DNA of 64,000 nucleotides, taken from positions 5,843,196-5,907,195 of the forward strand of contig CAMZMU010000116.1 in NCBI GenBank assembly GCA_947311845.1, given 5' to 3'. This DNA comes from Poa pratensis. Lineage: Eukaryota > Streptophyta > Magnoliopsida > Poales > Poaceae. Made by a program: the position numbers and the translations under genes. Positions 9,440 through 21,101 of this stretch are shown one piece after another. Numbering within the stretch: position 1 is the first letter of the stretch; each line of letters begins with the position of its first letter. The notes below the pieces were generated by a model. The model saw only the letters and a list, made by a program, of their open reading frames with translations, ran no database searches and was not told the origin of the DNA.

Positions 9440-11330
9440 ACTCACTCACTCAACCTGCACGCGTCCTTTCTCTCTCAATTATCGCTTTCCCCAATCCCAC
9501 CACTCTCTTCTCCTTCCACGGCCCTGTGCCTACCGCCGGCAGACTCCGACGCCGCGCCGCCCACGCCCCCCTTCCTCGCCCCGCGGCCTCCTCTCCCACG
9601 AACGGACCGCCCACCGCCGACAGACTCCGGCGCCGCGCCGCCCACGCCCCCCTTCCTCGCCCCGCGGCCGACAGCTCAGACGCGTCCCCGTGGCCCGCTT
9701 GATCGAGCGGGCTCTGAACCCGGCGGTGCATCCCGGCCCTCTCCTTCTTGCCGCCGGCCGCCGCCACTCCCAGAGCCTGGTTGCGAGCGGTGTGCGCGTG
9801 GTGCTCAAGAAAGGACACATGGGGAGAAGGGGTACCTTGTTGCGATGGCGGATTGGAAGCTCGAGGTGGAGTACTGCAAGCTCGAGGTGGAGGATTTGTC
9901 GCTCGTGTCATGAGCAGAGAGGTATTCTATACCTTTATTTTTTAGGGGAAGGTTTCTATAGTTTAGCGCTAGAACTATTTTTGTTAGGATTACTCCTTAC
10001 TTAGCTATTGGTTGTTAGGATAAGAGTTCGGTGCAGGAAATATGAGCAAAAGGTTGTTAGGATTAGCAAATTGATATCTAGTTTGTTAGTTAAAACTTGT
10101 TTCACAAACATTTGTACTGTATCAATTTTTTTCCACAACACTACTATATCAAAACTTAAGCCATATCCATCCAATTTTGATCATTCTCGAAAATGAAAAT
10201 ATCATTACCACTGCTATTGTGATCCCCCTGCCAAAGCAGCTGATTGCCATCAGTAAGTCTTTTCTTTTTTTTAGACGAAAGACACTTGGCCCAGCTTTTC
10301 ATTTGCTAAAAAGCCAGAAGTTGTTACAGAGTTTTGTTACAAGCAAGTGCTGGGATTCACCAGCTATTACCAGATAAGCCTAAAAATGAAAATAGAGGCT
10401 GAGACAACAACTCCGAGTGTCGATTTCTCATGATAATTTTCTGTATGAACTACTTCCGGTGTCGTTTATTCAATGTCAAGTCTTCTAGTTCTACTCTTAC
10501 AGCTCTGAGTTTGCAGCCTATGATATGCACGCCCTATGATTTATTAGCCTGCTTGTTGTACTTTGCTGAATAAGTTACTATTGGCAGATCGTTGGTGGTT
10601 CTGAGCAAGCCTTTATTGCGAAGCTCATACTTTTCCCAGAAGTTGCACGGTATGCATTTGATTTGTAGCATGGCCTGCATGTTGTGAGTGAGGCAATCTG
10701 CGAGCCTGACATTAATAGGCAAACAACCTCTAGTTCTATGCACAGGCCCTACGAAGGTTAGCATTATCTTTTCTGATACATTTGTCTAGTTGAGCTTCAG
10801 ACATAGTGTTATATGCCATGTGATTGCTGCTCGCCATCGTGCATCACTTACATGCAGTTCCAGTCTTCTATCCAACAACAAGGACACATTGAATTAGGAA
10901 TTCCGCACCACAAAAAACAAATTAATCTGGGAATTTTGTATTCATATGCTTCCAGAATTATGTGTATTCATATGCTTCCAGAATTATGTGGTTTCGAAAG
11001 AACACCTGCGTATGACTTCTTTTCCTAGCCCAGATTATCAATAGAAGACCAACCCCAGATGCGTTTGTATGGCTACCAGTTTTAATTTTGCAGATCAACT
11101 TCACTCGATGACAAAATTCTTGTTCTTGCTGGTACAGACACTCCATATACTATGTCTCGGAAGGGAACTTGAATGTTCAGTTGATCAACCAGAGGGATAT
11201 TTCTCATTTGCACTATAATGAACTTTCTCTAGATGAAGGCGAGGCTATAATGTACATTTGATGATGACAAAACATTTACCTTTTTTGTTTCTCAGTGACC
11301 ACAGAGATGTGCTGTAGCCGGATGAGAATT
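9440..11330 (+). other. Gene-like, possibly captured, sequence of unknown function
   Basis: A CT-rich leader (9450-9530), a GC-rich stretch (9530-9920) and AT-rich intron-like DNA follow each other in plus orientation, resembling a promoter-proximal exon and introns. One candidate exon, about 10589-10650, lies between CAG and GT and reads IVGGSEQAFIAKLILFPEVAR. No continuous gene can be assembled. Because a Helitron 5' terminus lies at 11957, this may be gene sequence carried by that element, but its 3' end was not found. Confidence 0.3.
9531..9669. repeat. ~81-bp tandem duplication
   Basis: Two GC-rich copies of a block containing AGACTCCGRCGCCGCGCCGC and CCCTTCCTCGCCCCGCGGCC, at about 9541-9587 and 9622-9668, with nearly identical sequence. 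Confidence 0.85.
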
Positions 11331-11334
11331 TGGT

Positions 11335-11498
11335 GGCTGCTGCTGGTATAGTCGCGGCAAAGGCGGCGGTCGACGAGCCTGGCTGCTGCCCGTGTAGTCG
11401 CTGCAAAGGCGGCGGTCGACGAGCCTGGCTGCTGCCGGTGTAGTCGCGGCAAACGCTGCGGTCGACGAGCCTGGCTGCTGCCGGCGGTCGACGAGCCA
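11335..11498. repeat. 46-bp tandem repeat, ~3.5 copies
   Basis: Units at 11335-11380, 11381-11426 and 11427-11472 plus a deleted partial copy to 11498. Each contains GGCTGCTGC, TAGTCGC and GCGGTCGACGAGCCT. Few mismatches between copies indicate recent expansion. Confidence 0.93.
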
Positions 11499-11564
11499 AC
11501 GGCAGCGGCGTCACTGAACTGTGCTGGAAGAGGCGAGCAGCAAGTATGCGAGGCGAGTAATCTT

Positions 11565-11664
11565 GTTGGGCGCGTATAGTCAGCAAGTTTGAAAAGTTTG
11601 TTGAGATAAACATGTTGGTCGCGCGAAGTCAGCAAGTTTGAAAAGTTTGTTGAGAGAAACATCC
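11565..11664. repeat. ~49-bp tandem duplication
   Basis: Two copies of a block with AGTCAGCAAGTTTGAAAAG and TTTGTTGAGA.AAACAT, nearly identical. Confidence 0.9.
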
Positions 11665-11924
11665 GTTCAGTTGATTGTTGTGTTGGTTTGCACGTGAGGT
11701 TGTTACGGAATTCAGGGATACCGAACCTGATCGTTCATTAGCGATAGATGAGGTTGTTTGCATGTGAGTTTTTTTTATAGCAGGGATGCTGGACCAGATG
11801 GTTAGATGGGCCGATCCGTTCCTTTTTCGTTCGATTAGCGATTGATGTTCTTTTCCTTTCGTTCGATCGGAACCAGTATTTCCACTTATCGGTGGCAGGG
11901 CATTGTAAATAAAAGGAGGTGTGA

Positions 11925-11957
11925 CACCAACGGCGGACTCTCCTTTAATAGTAAAGA
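11925..11957 (-). mobile_element. Helitron 5' terminus (3' end not located)
   Basis: On the minus strand the sequence after an A reads TCTTTACTATTAAAGGAG, the same terminus as the complete Helitron at 44.6-47.4 kb (TCTTTACTATTAAATGGG). The element would extend to lower coordinates; no CTAG with a preceding hairpin was recognised there. Confidence 0.6.
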
Positions 11958-12018
11958 TTTAGATATATTTCATGTATAGCATGTCTAGATACATCCACTT
12001 TTCGGCAAATTTAAGACA

Positions 12019-14320
12019 TAGTAAATTTGCACGTGCAACACACGTCTTTTAAGGCGACAAAACAAAACCAACCATAATATGAATAATTCAAAAGTCAAAG
12101 GACATATAAGCTTAGATAAACTTGTGTATATATCTGAGATATAAAGAACATGCAACCGAAACATACAAGGTTTTGGTAGAAGGTACACGAATTACAACAG
12201 GCTTCTTACAGAAAGACCCGGAAGACAAAGCAAAATACAAAAAGACCCCTCCTGGATCCCGTCTTCAACCTCTAGCTCAGGACGTGCGCCGGCGCGCCGC
12301 CGCTGCTTCTCCACAACGCCTTGGAACTGGACGAAGCCCCTCCGCGGACCGGGAAGTCGACGCCCTCGACCCCTAAGGACCTCCACCCTTCGCCGCTGTC
12401 GAAGACGACCTGCAGTAACACAGAAGAACCTTCTAGAAACCTCAAACCCGGCGCCGCCATCCCACGGACTCCGGCGAGGGGACGACGACGGCCGCGACTC
12501 CGGAGAGCCACGGGGTCGCCGGGAGCAGCAGATCGACGGAGGACACCGGAGTGCCTCCAATCGAGGAGAGGACCGCCGCCCACAAAAACCGCCGACGCCG
12601 CCGCCATCTCCACAGCGCCGCCCGCAGCACACCCACGCACCCTTACACTATGTACAAGCCGGATCCGGGGAATCCCCGTCCTCCCGCCGCCGGAGCGGCC
12701 GCCGGAGGGCGGCGAATCCGCCGAATCGGTTGCGACAACGGTGGAACTCGCGGGTTCGCTCACAAATCGCCTCTCGTTACTGTGGATGGGGAGAGGAGCC
12801 GGTCCAAGGTCCGATGAAAAAAAAAAACATACAAGGTTTTGGATTCAACACTTTGTTTTATCCTTCCACATCATCAACACCTAAAAAATTATTTGGTACA
12901 AGGATAATCACACACTGACACACTACAAATCTTCGGTGAACAAAATGTTGTTACAAGGATGTCCAGATCTTATAAAGCTTTCTTCAACCTAAGAATCTTC
13001 ACTCAAACAACCACATCGTCGAGCAACGAAATTGCTTAAAACTCACAACTCCTTAGAACAATATAAATTCAGATAACTACATGACCAAATTACCTGGTAG
13101 CTTTCATCTCCTAGTAGCGGCAACATGAATAATCCAATAACTCCTATTGCTCTACACGTTCTGAACATAGTTGACTGTACCAAGCAATGAAAACGCACAG
13201 ATCAGTAAACAACATTTTTTTTTAAATCAAATGGTAATGGAAGAGCCATAGAATTGATTACTTCTCCCCCTTGCAACAACGGCGCGAGGGTGGACTGGCT
13301 CGACCCTTTGTTGCAGGTGGCGCAGTTCAGCCGTGTATTGTCGAGAACTGCAGGGGGCAGATGAACCTTCGATCAGGCGTCAATCGTGCATCCACGGAAA
13401 GCAGTGCCGCGGTACAGCCAGCATGACAGACGGATGGGGGCTACTCACCGGAAGTCCAGCGGGAGGCGCAGCCAGACCACATCTGTTGACATCGGCGCGC
13501 AGCTTTGGAGGTTCGACACACTGGACGGCGGCGGCGTTGCAGAATCGGTCGAAGTCGAAGCATCGCGGCTTGAGCTCGAGAATGACACAGCGCGTCTGGC
13601 ACACGCGCGACGTTAACTGAAACTTGACAGCCTAAAATTCAGACTTCATCAGATCCGGACCGTGATGAAGATCGGCCACGGCCGTGCCGTTCCTTGCGAG
13701 CGTGTGTTCATGCTAGCCGTGGTGTTGCGTTTCTGCGTGTGGCGCTGCTGGAGGTTGCAGTATGCGTCCTCGTGAGAAGCGACATGAGCAGCAGCAGCTC
13801 GTGCGTTTAGTTGCTGGTCCGGCCATGGCGGACATGCTTCGTGAACAAGAGGGGCGACGGACACAGCACATGAAACCGAGGAGGGTAAGAGCGGGAATCG
13901 AAGCGGATGCTCATCCGGAGGGGGCTGGAGGACTCGTTCGACGGCGAATTTCGTGAGGAAGCGCTGGCGGTCGGAGGAGGAAGAGGCAGTTCTTGTCGTC
14001 GATTGCTGGCTCCCCGGTTGGATCTCGTCGTCGATGAGGCAGAGGATGAAGAGGCGCTCCCTTTCCTATGCTCGTTGGGTCTCGGGGTAGTTCCAGGTGG
14101 TGGCGCAACAGCGGCCATGGCGTGGGGCAGTGGAGCTCGTTCCGGGAGGATCTCTTGGACAAGTTTATTCTTTTGCCCGTGGCAATTCCTGTAATTATCA
14201 CGAAAACGAAAAGGTGTGTTGAGTTGTCAAACATTGGAGCAATCTGGACCGTTGACCAAATATTGAAAGGTTCAGATTTAATGTATCAACACAAGTTTGC
14301 TCTTTTAATAGTAGTATAGA
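12019..14320 (-). mobile_element. Helitron, minus orientation, with degenerate 3' end
   Basis: The 5' end on the minus strand is A|TCTATACTACTATTAAAAG at 14320. The probable 3' end near 12019 reads TTGCACGTGCAAATTTACTA, with a palindromic hairpin and ACTA but T instead of the final G of CTAG. It appears to have inserted into a Stowaway remnant, since TCTAGATACATCCACTTTT lies just outside. The interior has non-functional GC-rich sequence and a nested retroposon. No Rep/helicase ORF is visible, so it is non-autonomous. Confidence 0.55.
12177..12824 (+). mobile_element. Retroposon with poly(A) tail and 18-bp target duplication
   Basis: Perfect direct repeats AAACATACAAGGTTTTGG at 12159-12176 and 12825-12842 bracket about 648 bp of GC-rich sequence ending in a run of A. 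This is diagnostic of LINE-machinery retroposition. No reverse transcriptase motif; ORFs on both strands are overlapping and unconvincing. It could be a SINE-like/non-autonomous family, a truncated LINE 3' end or a processed transcript. Confidence 0.85.
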
Positions 14321-14731
14321 TATAAGATTAGTATGGTGTACTTATTTTGTTGTAATAAGTAGTTTGTCTGTTAACGTATCTATCTTGTAAATGGTGTACG
14401 TTTTAACCCCAATTAGTTGGATCGTTGACTTGTGAATCAAGTTGTGACCTGTCGTAATACTTCCCGTCATGGTTAACTGTGCAATTTTAGTGATCGTGGA
14501 ATCCAAAATTTAGTATATGTTTGCTATTGTCAATACCAATAATAAGATATAAGACACATAACCTGACCAATGAAGTTAAAGCAGGTGGTTAGCATGGCAC
14601 TCCCTATCTAGGCTAGAGATCTAAGTATGATACCATTTTGTCGTTTTCGACCTTCTTGTTAGGATCTACCGGCTTGTCACTAATGGTCATCATTTTGGTT
14701 AAGTACTTTGTGGTGGTCATGCTACCCTTTA

Positions 14732-14806
14732 TTCCCTCTGTTTCATATTATTTGTCGCTGATTTAGTATAAAGTTGTATTAAATCAGCGACGATTAATAT
14801 GGAATC
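14732..14806. mobile_element. Degenerate Stowaway-like MITE
   Basis: TTCCCTCTGTTTCATATTA and a later ATTAATATGGAATCAC form imperfect ends, with an internal inverted pair TGTCGCTGATTTA / TAAATCAGCGACG that makes a hairpin. Confidence 0.5.
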
Positions 14807-17403
14807 ACACCAAACCGGCGGAGATGCTCTTATAGAAGTATGGTGCATTTCACTACGAGACAAGCACATCGGTGATCACTGAACTTATCCGAGATGAGTA
14901 CATCGGTCACTGATGTGTCAAAATGTGAAAACCCCGAACTCGCCGATTATGAGTGTTTTGCCGGGCTCCAGAGCGGTTTTCTTTCCACGTGGCTTGCTGA
15001 CTTGGTCCAAGGGTAGCAGAATATTATTTTTGCATAAAGACCTTGCCATTGTTTATATTGTACTTATCCGGTCTTTACTGGGGGTCTGGGGCAGCCCACT
15101 CTCTGTATCTATCCGGCCGGAGCTCTGCCGCTCGATTCGCCGTCCTCGCTCTTCCCCGGCCGACGTCGACAATGCAGACGTTTTCGCGGTGAGCTCCTGG
15201 TCCGCAAGAAAAAACATCCAAGCGCCGCCCCGCATCCCCTTTTACTATTACTAGATCCCCTGGCGCGGCTTGCCGCGTGCCACCCGCCTTTGGCAATGGT
15301 AATCGATTGGTAAAACGCTATGACACAGTAGTCAAAAATTACTATACATAGTAGTGGCATTACAGTTTTACAGCAACACACAATGTTCTTTCATACCCAC
15401 AAAAGTCTTTAGAATAGATAGGTCAATCATTACATCTACAAACACACATAGAGATTGGTAAGCCTAAATATCAGGCGTCCGGAATATAGTGCTGGATAGT
15501 ACACATTAACACACATAATATTTGTACCAACTGGCAGATTGGATAGGCAGATGGAGAGGCACCAGCATGACAATCTACACTCTCTTCATGTTATATGGTG
15601 GTGAGGGAGAGTTGCATAGTGACCTGGGAACTGATCAGCTTCACTTGTGACATCTAGTTCAATATAAATTGATGATAAGTTGGAGGGAGAGACATAAAGC
15701 AATAAGTAGGCATGGAGAACGTAGGGAAATATATGTACGGCAATTTAAAGATAGACACAAAGAACAGAGATCACAACAATTAAATAAGCAGGGAATTCTA
15801 GTTGGAACAGAACATGGCGAAATAGTGCGAAACATAAACAATGGTCTGACATAATATACCAGATAGAAAGTAGAATAATTAGTTGATAGAGGGAAGCAAG
15901 AAAAACCGAGCAGGGTCTGTACATCACCTGGTCACTACATAAGTGTACACAAATTTATTTAGTGTAGTAATAAGGATTGATCCTGATTTTCCCCAAAAAA
16001 TCTCAAAGTGGGCGATTATACGTTTAATTATACATGCATGTATTCATTGTTGAGAAAATAAACCGAAGCCAAAGGTACGCGTCCATCCGATCTAGCAAAA
16101 AAATAAAATCTTACTACGCATAATTGGACCCTAGCAAAAGAAACAATCGAATGGTCCAAATTAAAATACTATGCATTTACCATGAGCGTAGGTCGTCATG
16201 GAATAAATCAAGTACGATAGAGTGTGAGAAATACGACAAAGCACATCCATTGGCCCATAGACAAATCATACAGGTAGGCTCCATCAACACAATCAACAGA
16301 GAACTATCCTTCAGGCTAAAGGAGACCAAGGCACCAAGGCCAAAAGACACAATCTTGTGTTCGGAATAAAAGGCATGAGTCATAGTAGGCGTATGCTAAG
16401 CAGCAACTGAATAGAAGTATTTGAAGAGGAAACTAAAGTTGCTACCGAAAACAAAGAAAACCATATTTTGAAACTATCATACCTAATTATTTTGTACCAA
16501 AGAGACCAATAAACAAAATTCAGGATTGAGAGCCTGGCCATCTTTGTAGTTTGCCCATATTACCAAAATGTCAAGATGGAGAACTAATCAAAGAAAAATT
16601 CAGGTCACGACCCAATAACCGACATTGAAATCATAAAGCATATCCAAAAACAAAAAACAAAAACCTATCTTATTTTGCAGCCTAAACCATAAGCCGATGA
16701 AAAAATATGTTCAAGGAGATCACCTAAGTGTGAAATAACTGAAGCTGTTAGCAGCAAATTATGATGTCTTTTACCTCTCAAACATGTAGGAGAACCTTCC
16801 CTTACTTTTTTTTGGAAGGCTGACGTGATGATTATTTTTCTTTAATCCTGCATCCACAACAACCAGATCAGAAAACATAAAACCCAATCAATGGATCAAA
16901 CTGAATGAATCTCAACAAAAGTAAGTATCACTATCAATATCTAAAAAACTAATGGACCAAACTGAATGAATCTCAGGAAGAATCACTATCACTAATTCGT
17001 ATGCTCTTTTAGATCTAATGACAGTATTACTAGGCAGAACACAGTAAAACTAAAGGCTCTCTGTAGTTCATCATATTATTTGGTGATGGGATAAGTCATT
17101 ATTTGATCAGAGATCGGATGTCTATCTGGCGGTTAAATATCTTATAATAACATATATGAGGGATATGTTAGACACATAATTATCGTGTATGCTTTGAGGT
17201 ATCAAGACACGGAGTCTGCAAATTGAGAAGTTAAAGGGATTAATGACCACGACACATTATCCATTTCTTCTCAGTCTGTCAAAATAAACTAATATATAAC
17301 AGCGACATCCTTGAGCCATCAATAAGTTTTAATGGAAAAAGGAAAAAAACTACACTGACATGAGAAAGAGAAACTCATGTATAGTCAGCTGTGCATGCAC
17401 TCA

Positions 17404-17488
17404 CCTGAAATTTGATTGATATGTATAATAGGCAGAAACACCTGGTGCGTACACGACAGCTGAACAGGGCGCACCTGTCCCCAAACCT
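17404..17488 (-). other. Exon-like segment inside the Helitron
   Basis: Minus-strand block between an acceptor (CTTCAG) and a donor (CAG|GTGAGT), open in one frame (begins VWGQVRPVQLS). It may be a captured exon; origin unknown. Confidence 0.3.
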
Positions 17489-18469
17489 GAAGTACAAAAT
17501 TATATCAAGTTAATTATTTAACATTAGGAACAATAAAAGATTAAAAGAATAAATACCAAGCTATTTATGGTATTTTTCACTTCAGGTTTAAAGTGCCATC
17601 TAATGAGTCTGTGAAAGATAATCAAAATAGAAAGGTTCAACGTCCAATAATAAAATACATTGAATATTCCTTTTTCAGGATTGTTTAGTACATAGCACAA
17701 AAAACATCAATGAAGTTCTTTGAGCATACATAATAAATCTGCCACAAAATATTACACCTTGTTTAAATTAAGCCGTATATGTAAGGAACAACAATGAAAT
17801 TCTCTTTAGAAATAAATTATGAGTAGCTAGTGTAGAAATATAATAATGGGGGATTAAGGAACACTTTGCGGCAGCCATAAAAATAATAGCAGCCTTGAAA
17901 CAATATCACTAAGATTAACAACACACATGGGGAATAAGGGGATTGATGGGCACTCTATTTAGACATTTCCGTTGTTATTGATTAGATACGCATGAAAAAC
18001 TCATATCCATTGGTCAATTTCGTTGGATCACAATGAGAAGAAAATGGAGAGCAGTTGTAAAACTGCATAATTAAGTGAATATTTTTTCATCAAACATCAC
18101 AATGAAGCAATAGTTTGACATACCTACATCAAATGTGAAGTCATACGGCAAAAACAGTTTCGTGCTCGAGAGTTAAGCATGTAACTGTTAGCTAAATGAA
18201 ACTTTAAGCCCCATGTTGTAACTGAAAATGGAATGCACACATATAGTAAAAGCTTTTCATATGCTGGAAGCAAACTGAAGATGGAGATGCGTTGCTACCA
18301 ATAGGCCTACCAAAATATATGTTCAGAAAGGAAGGTTTATATCTGGCCGAACTGCCAATGATCCCAACCGCTGCTCTACATCATCCCTGATCTGCATCTT
18401 CTTGTCAACACAATAAAAAATAGCCCCTGAAAATTTCAACAAAGCCAAATGTCACTGGCCCTATATGCA

Positions 18470-18690
18470 AAACAATATCAGAAAATCAGAAATTGAAAGA
18501 AGGAGAAGAAAGAACTCAAATGAAAAGAAGCACACCTGAGACAAACGCTCTGTGCTGCTGTGTGGCGTCCTCCAGCAAGAGTGAGAGAAGCGGAGACCAC
18601 TCCTAATAGGCAACCCACAGCTCGACCAGCCACTCCTCCCGGCGATACCAGTGTCAACATCAGTAGGCACCATTGTTGATTTCATCGGCT
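18470..18690 (-). repeat. Exon-like segment, diverged copy of 19390-19600
   Basis: Shares with 19390-19600 the order AAATCAGAA, AGAAGAAAGAAC, AAAAGAAGC.CACC.GAG and CCACTCCTCCCGGCG. Each copy ends in a good minus-strand donor (G|GTGTGC or GGTGAGC). The pair is an internal duplication of an exon with its flanks. Confidence 0.65.
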
Positions 18691-19389
18691 ATATCACAGA
18701 GCTCAAAAAGATTGAACAAGCATCTTATTAGCTACCAACACCAGTCCAGCAAAAACTGTGTGATTGTATGTTCTTAATAACAGGAGGAGAGCATTAAAAT
18801 TTAAAACGCAAGTGAATAATGTTCTTAGTGAAAAAGAACTATCCTAATTATCTATATTTCATAGGTGATAATCACCAGAAAGTAAGTAGATCTTCCAGCA
18901 TGTACTTCAACCAATTTTATTAAACACCCATGAACTTCCAACATATACTTCAACCAATTTTTAGGCTGCAGCTAGCTCCAGCAATATTATGCTCACCAGA
19001 TTCTTACATGGATCAATTAACCATAGGATAAGATATCGCCAGATGTTTCAAACCTCACACAAGATTGGGGAGATCTGAGGCAAGCATGCACTGAATAACA
19101 TCATATACAATAGGGGATAAAGAAATTTTCATTATTCTGATTCGATATCAGTATACAACCAATCTGTCACAAAGAGGAGGCACATAATGAGCTACTGTCG
19201 GTCTTGCAATTTCCTGCTGCTGGCGTGGAAGGAGACAGGAAGATAGAGAAGAAACATGTCCTGTAGGTCGCTTGTCCGGAGACGAACTGGCTAGCAGCCT
19301 CACCCGGTTCCGTCACTGCCGATGATTCCCAACCCAGCAAACCTTGCTCTGCACCACGCTGCTATGCATCATCCTTTAGATCCCATATG

Positions 19390-20014
19390 CAAACCAATGC
19401 CAAAAATCAGAATGGAAAAAAGTAGAAGAAAGAACGCAAGCTAAAAGAAGCTCACCCGAGCCAAAACGCGGCCAGGTAGTTGTGCTTCTGGCCGTCGCCC
19501 TCCACGGCGAATCTGAGCCAAGCACTGCTCCTGAGAGGGAACCCCACATATCCATGAGCCACTCCTCCCGGCGCACGAACGACGCGCGGCAGCGGTGCGA
19601 GCGGCGGGCTGCGCTGCTCCGTGGTCCTCCTGCTGTCTGCTGTTGGGGAGGAAGAGGATGAGAGAGTGTGGATAATGGAGAACGATGGGGGCTTGCAGCC
19701 GGTCATTCGCCAGCGGCGTACCTCGGCATGTCATCCTCGTCTCCATCTTTGTCGCGGCGGCGACAGGCGGAGGACCGGCGCGAGCGGCGGCAGTGACTGC
19801 CCCACCTTTGGAGCGCTGGAGGAGGATGGAGAGGCCAAGCGCAGCAGCGGCGCGAGCTCGTCTCCGTGGAAGAGAGGAGGCGGGAGGGGCGGTGAAGGGT
19901 GGCGGCGGCCGGAAGGAGTCTAGGGTTTTCTCCCTGGGGCTCTGCGCGGGAAGTCGAAGAAAGGCGGCGGCGGCTGAGGGCGGGAATGCGGGGGCGCTCT
20001 CACGCGGGGTGGGC
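19390..20014 (-). other. Captured transcription-unit-like region (leader and first exons)
   Basis: Downstream of the TATA box at 20022-20015 the minus strand is CT/GC rich, contains AAACCCTAG typical of grass leaders, and has short ORFs (for example an ATG at 19746) that open for about 100 codons. No known domain. It looks like a plant gene 5' end carried in the Helitron; transcription is inferred only. Confidence 0.35.
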
Positions 20015-20022
20015 TTTTTATA
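20015..20022 (-). promoter_or_regulatory. TATA box inside the Helitron
   Basis: TATAAAAA on the minus strand, followed by a GC-rich, leader-like sequence. A promoter carried by the element is plausible. Confidence 0.4.
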
Positions 20023-20159
20023 TGGCGCGGTGAAAACGATGAACGGCCCAGATGCACTCGATACAACGGCCGATATGCGCTAAGCGCTGAGGAGCCTCCT
20101 TGGGGTCTCCCCATTTACCTCTTTAGATAATTAATCAATCAACCAAAAATGCTTTTGCT

Positions 20160-20511
20160 CAAGAGAGAAAGAAAAGGCTCTCAGCCACTCAGACCCCACC
20201 GTGTGCGTGCGACAGTCTGTCGCGGGCGGGCTGGTGCCGAAAATTTTCGTTCGAAATCCGCCCCAAAAATTTTGTGCGTCTCCCTCTCTCTATCTCTGTC
20301 GTCTCGTGGGGAAAATTTTCCCTCTCCCCCCCTACGCGCCGCCCCGCCCCGCCCCGCCCACTGCCGCTTCCTCTCCTGCTCCTGCTCCCGCTCACCCCAA
20401 CCCTCGTCGCTGCTCCGCCTCCTCTCCCCGCCCCCACCGCCGCCGGGAGGAAGCGGCTGGCGCTGGACCCTTCCGGAAGCTTCCCCGCGGCGGCGACCTC
20501 CCGGCTTCCAG
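20160..20511 (+). promoter_or_regulatory. DONSON promoter/5' leader and non-coding first exon
   Basis: CT-rich GC-rich sequence ending in a strong donor (TTCCAG|GTGAGC at 20511/20512). The next acceptor is at 20947 (TTGTAG). Open frames here do not join the downstream protein frame, so this is read as 5' untranslated exon with its promoter just upstream. The transcription start is not defined by a clear TATA box. Confidence 0.5.
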
Positions 20512-21026
20512 GTGAGCGCGACCTACCCTACCTTGCCTACCTGCCCGTCTGTCTCCTCCACTCCCCTCAGGCGACCCCCATCGCCCCGCCCCCCCCCCGC
20601 CACTTCCCCCGTCCGCCCGCCCGCCACCGCCGCCATAAAACACTAAAACCTAACTCCGTCGCCGGCATTCACCCGCCCCCGCCAGCGGCCGGATCGGAGC
20701 CGCGATAGGTCCACTGCCGGATTCGGGGACGCACCCGCGCACGATTTGATCTGGCGCCAGAGTTGTCTTCTGGGGCTATCCATGCCGTTCGCCGATTAGA
20801 TCCAGCCACCATGCGCTTGTCCACTAAAAAATAGTGGTGAAAAGCTACATTTACTACTGTAGTATATGGTTTAAGGCGTATCCGAGATACTAACTCCTAA
20901 TGAGATGCATAAAATGACCCTAATGTCACCGAGCATTCAATTGTAGGCTGATGGAGTAAAAGGGCCGGTGGGCGACCCAGAGGGCAGGAGGGATGCGGAG
21001 CTAGGGAGGCAGGCGTGGATGCTATA

Positions 21027-21101
21027 ATGGCGCAGGTTGCCGTCGAATCTGCTGCGAGCGGCGGCGCGTTGATCGGAGGCCGGCGGAGGTCCCCAGGATG
21101 A
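21027..21101 (+). promoter_or_regulatory. Upstream ORF overlapping the DONSON start codon
   Basis: ATG at 21027 opens a 24-codon frame (begins MAQVAVESAASGG) whose TGA overlaps the main ATG in the tetranucleotide ATGA (21098-21101). Three shorter upstream ORFs (ATG GAG TAA, ATG CGG AGC TAG, ATG CTA TAA) precede it in the same exon. It could regulate translation, or be the true N-terminus displaced by a one-base indel. Confidence 0.5.

Larger units (their letters stand above)
15251..20127 (-). mobile_element. Helitron, ~4.9 kb, minus orientation
   Basis: The 3' end on the minus strand is CTAG|T (15254-15251), preceded by a strong GC hairpin GGCACGCGGCAAGCCGCGCC about 11 bp inside, the classic Helitron 3' terminus. 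A candidate 5' end is A|TCTAAAGAGGTAAATGGGG at 20127. Insertion between A and T fits. The 3' end is convincing; the 5' end is chosen by form alone. It carries a promoter-like region and exon-like sequence near its 5' side, then long AT-rich sequence. No Rep/helicase was seen, so it would be a non-autonomous, gene-capturing copy. Confidence 0.6.

Noticed and set aside
13333..14234. ORFs of 60-107 aa on both strands
   Set aside because: Within the Helitron, mutually overlapping, no recognisable domain.
20149..20708. 165- and 144-aa plus ORFs before DONSON
   Set aside because: Cross the first donor site and do not join the DONSON frame; Pro/Ser-rich from a GC-rich leader.
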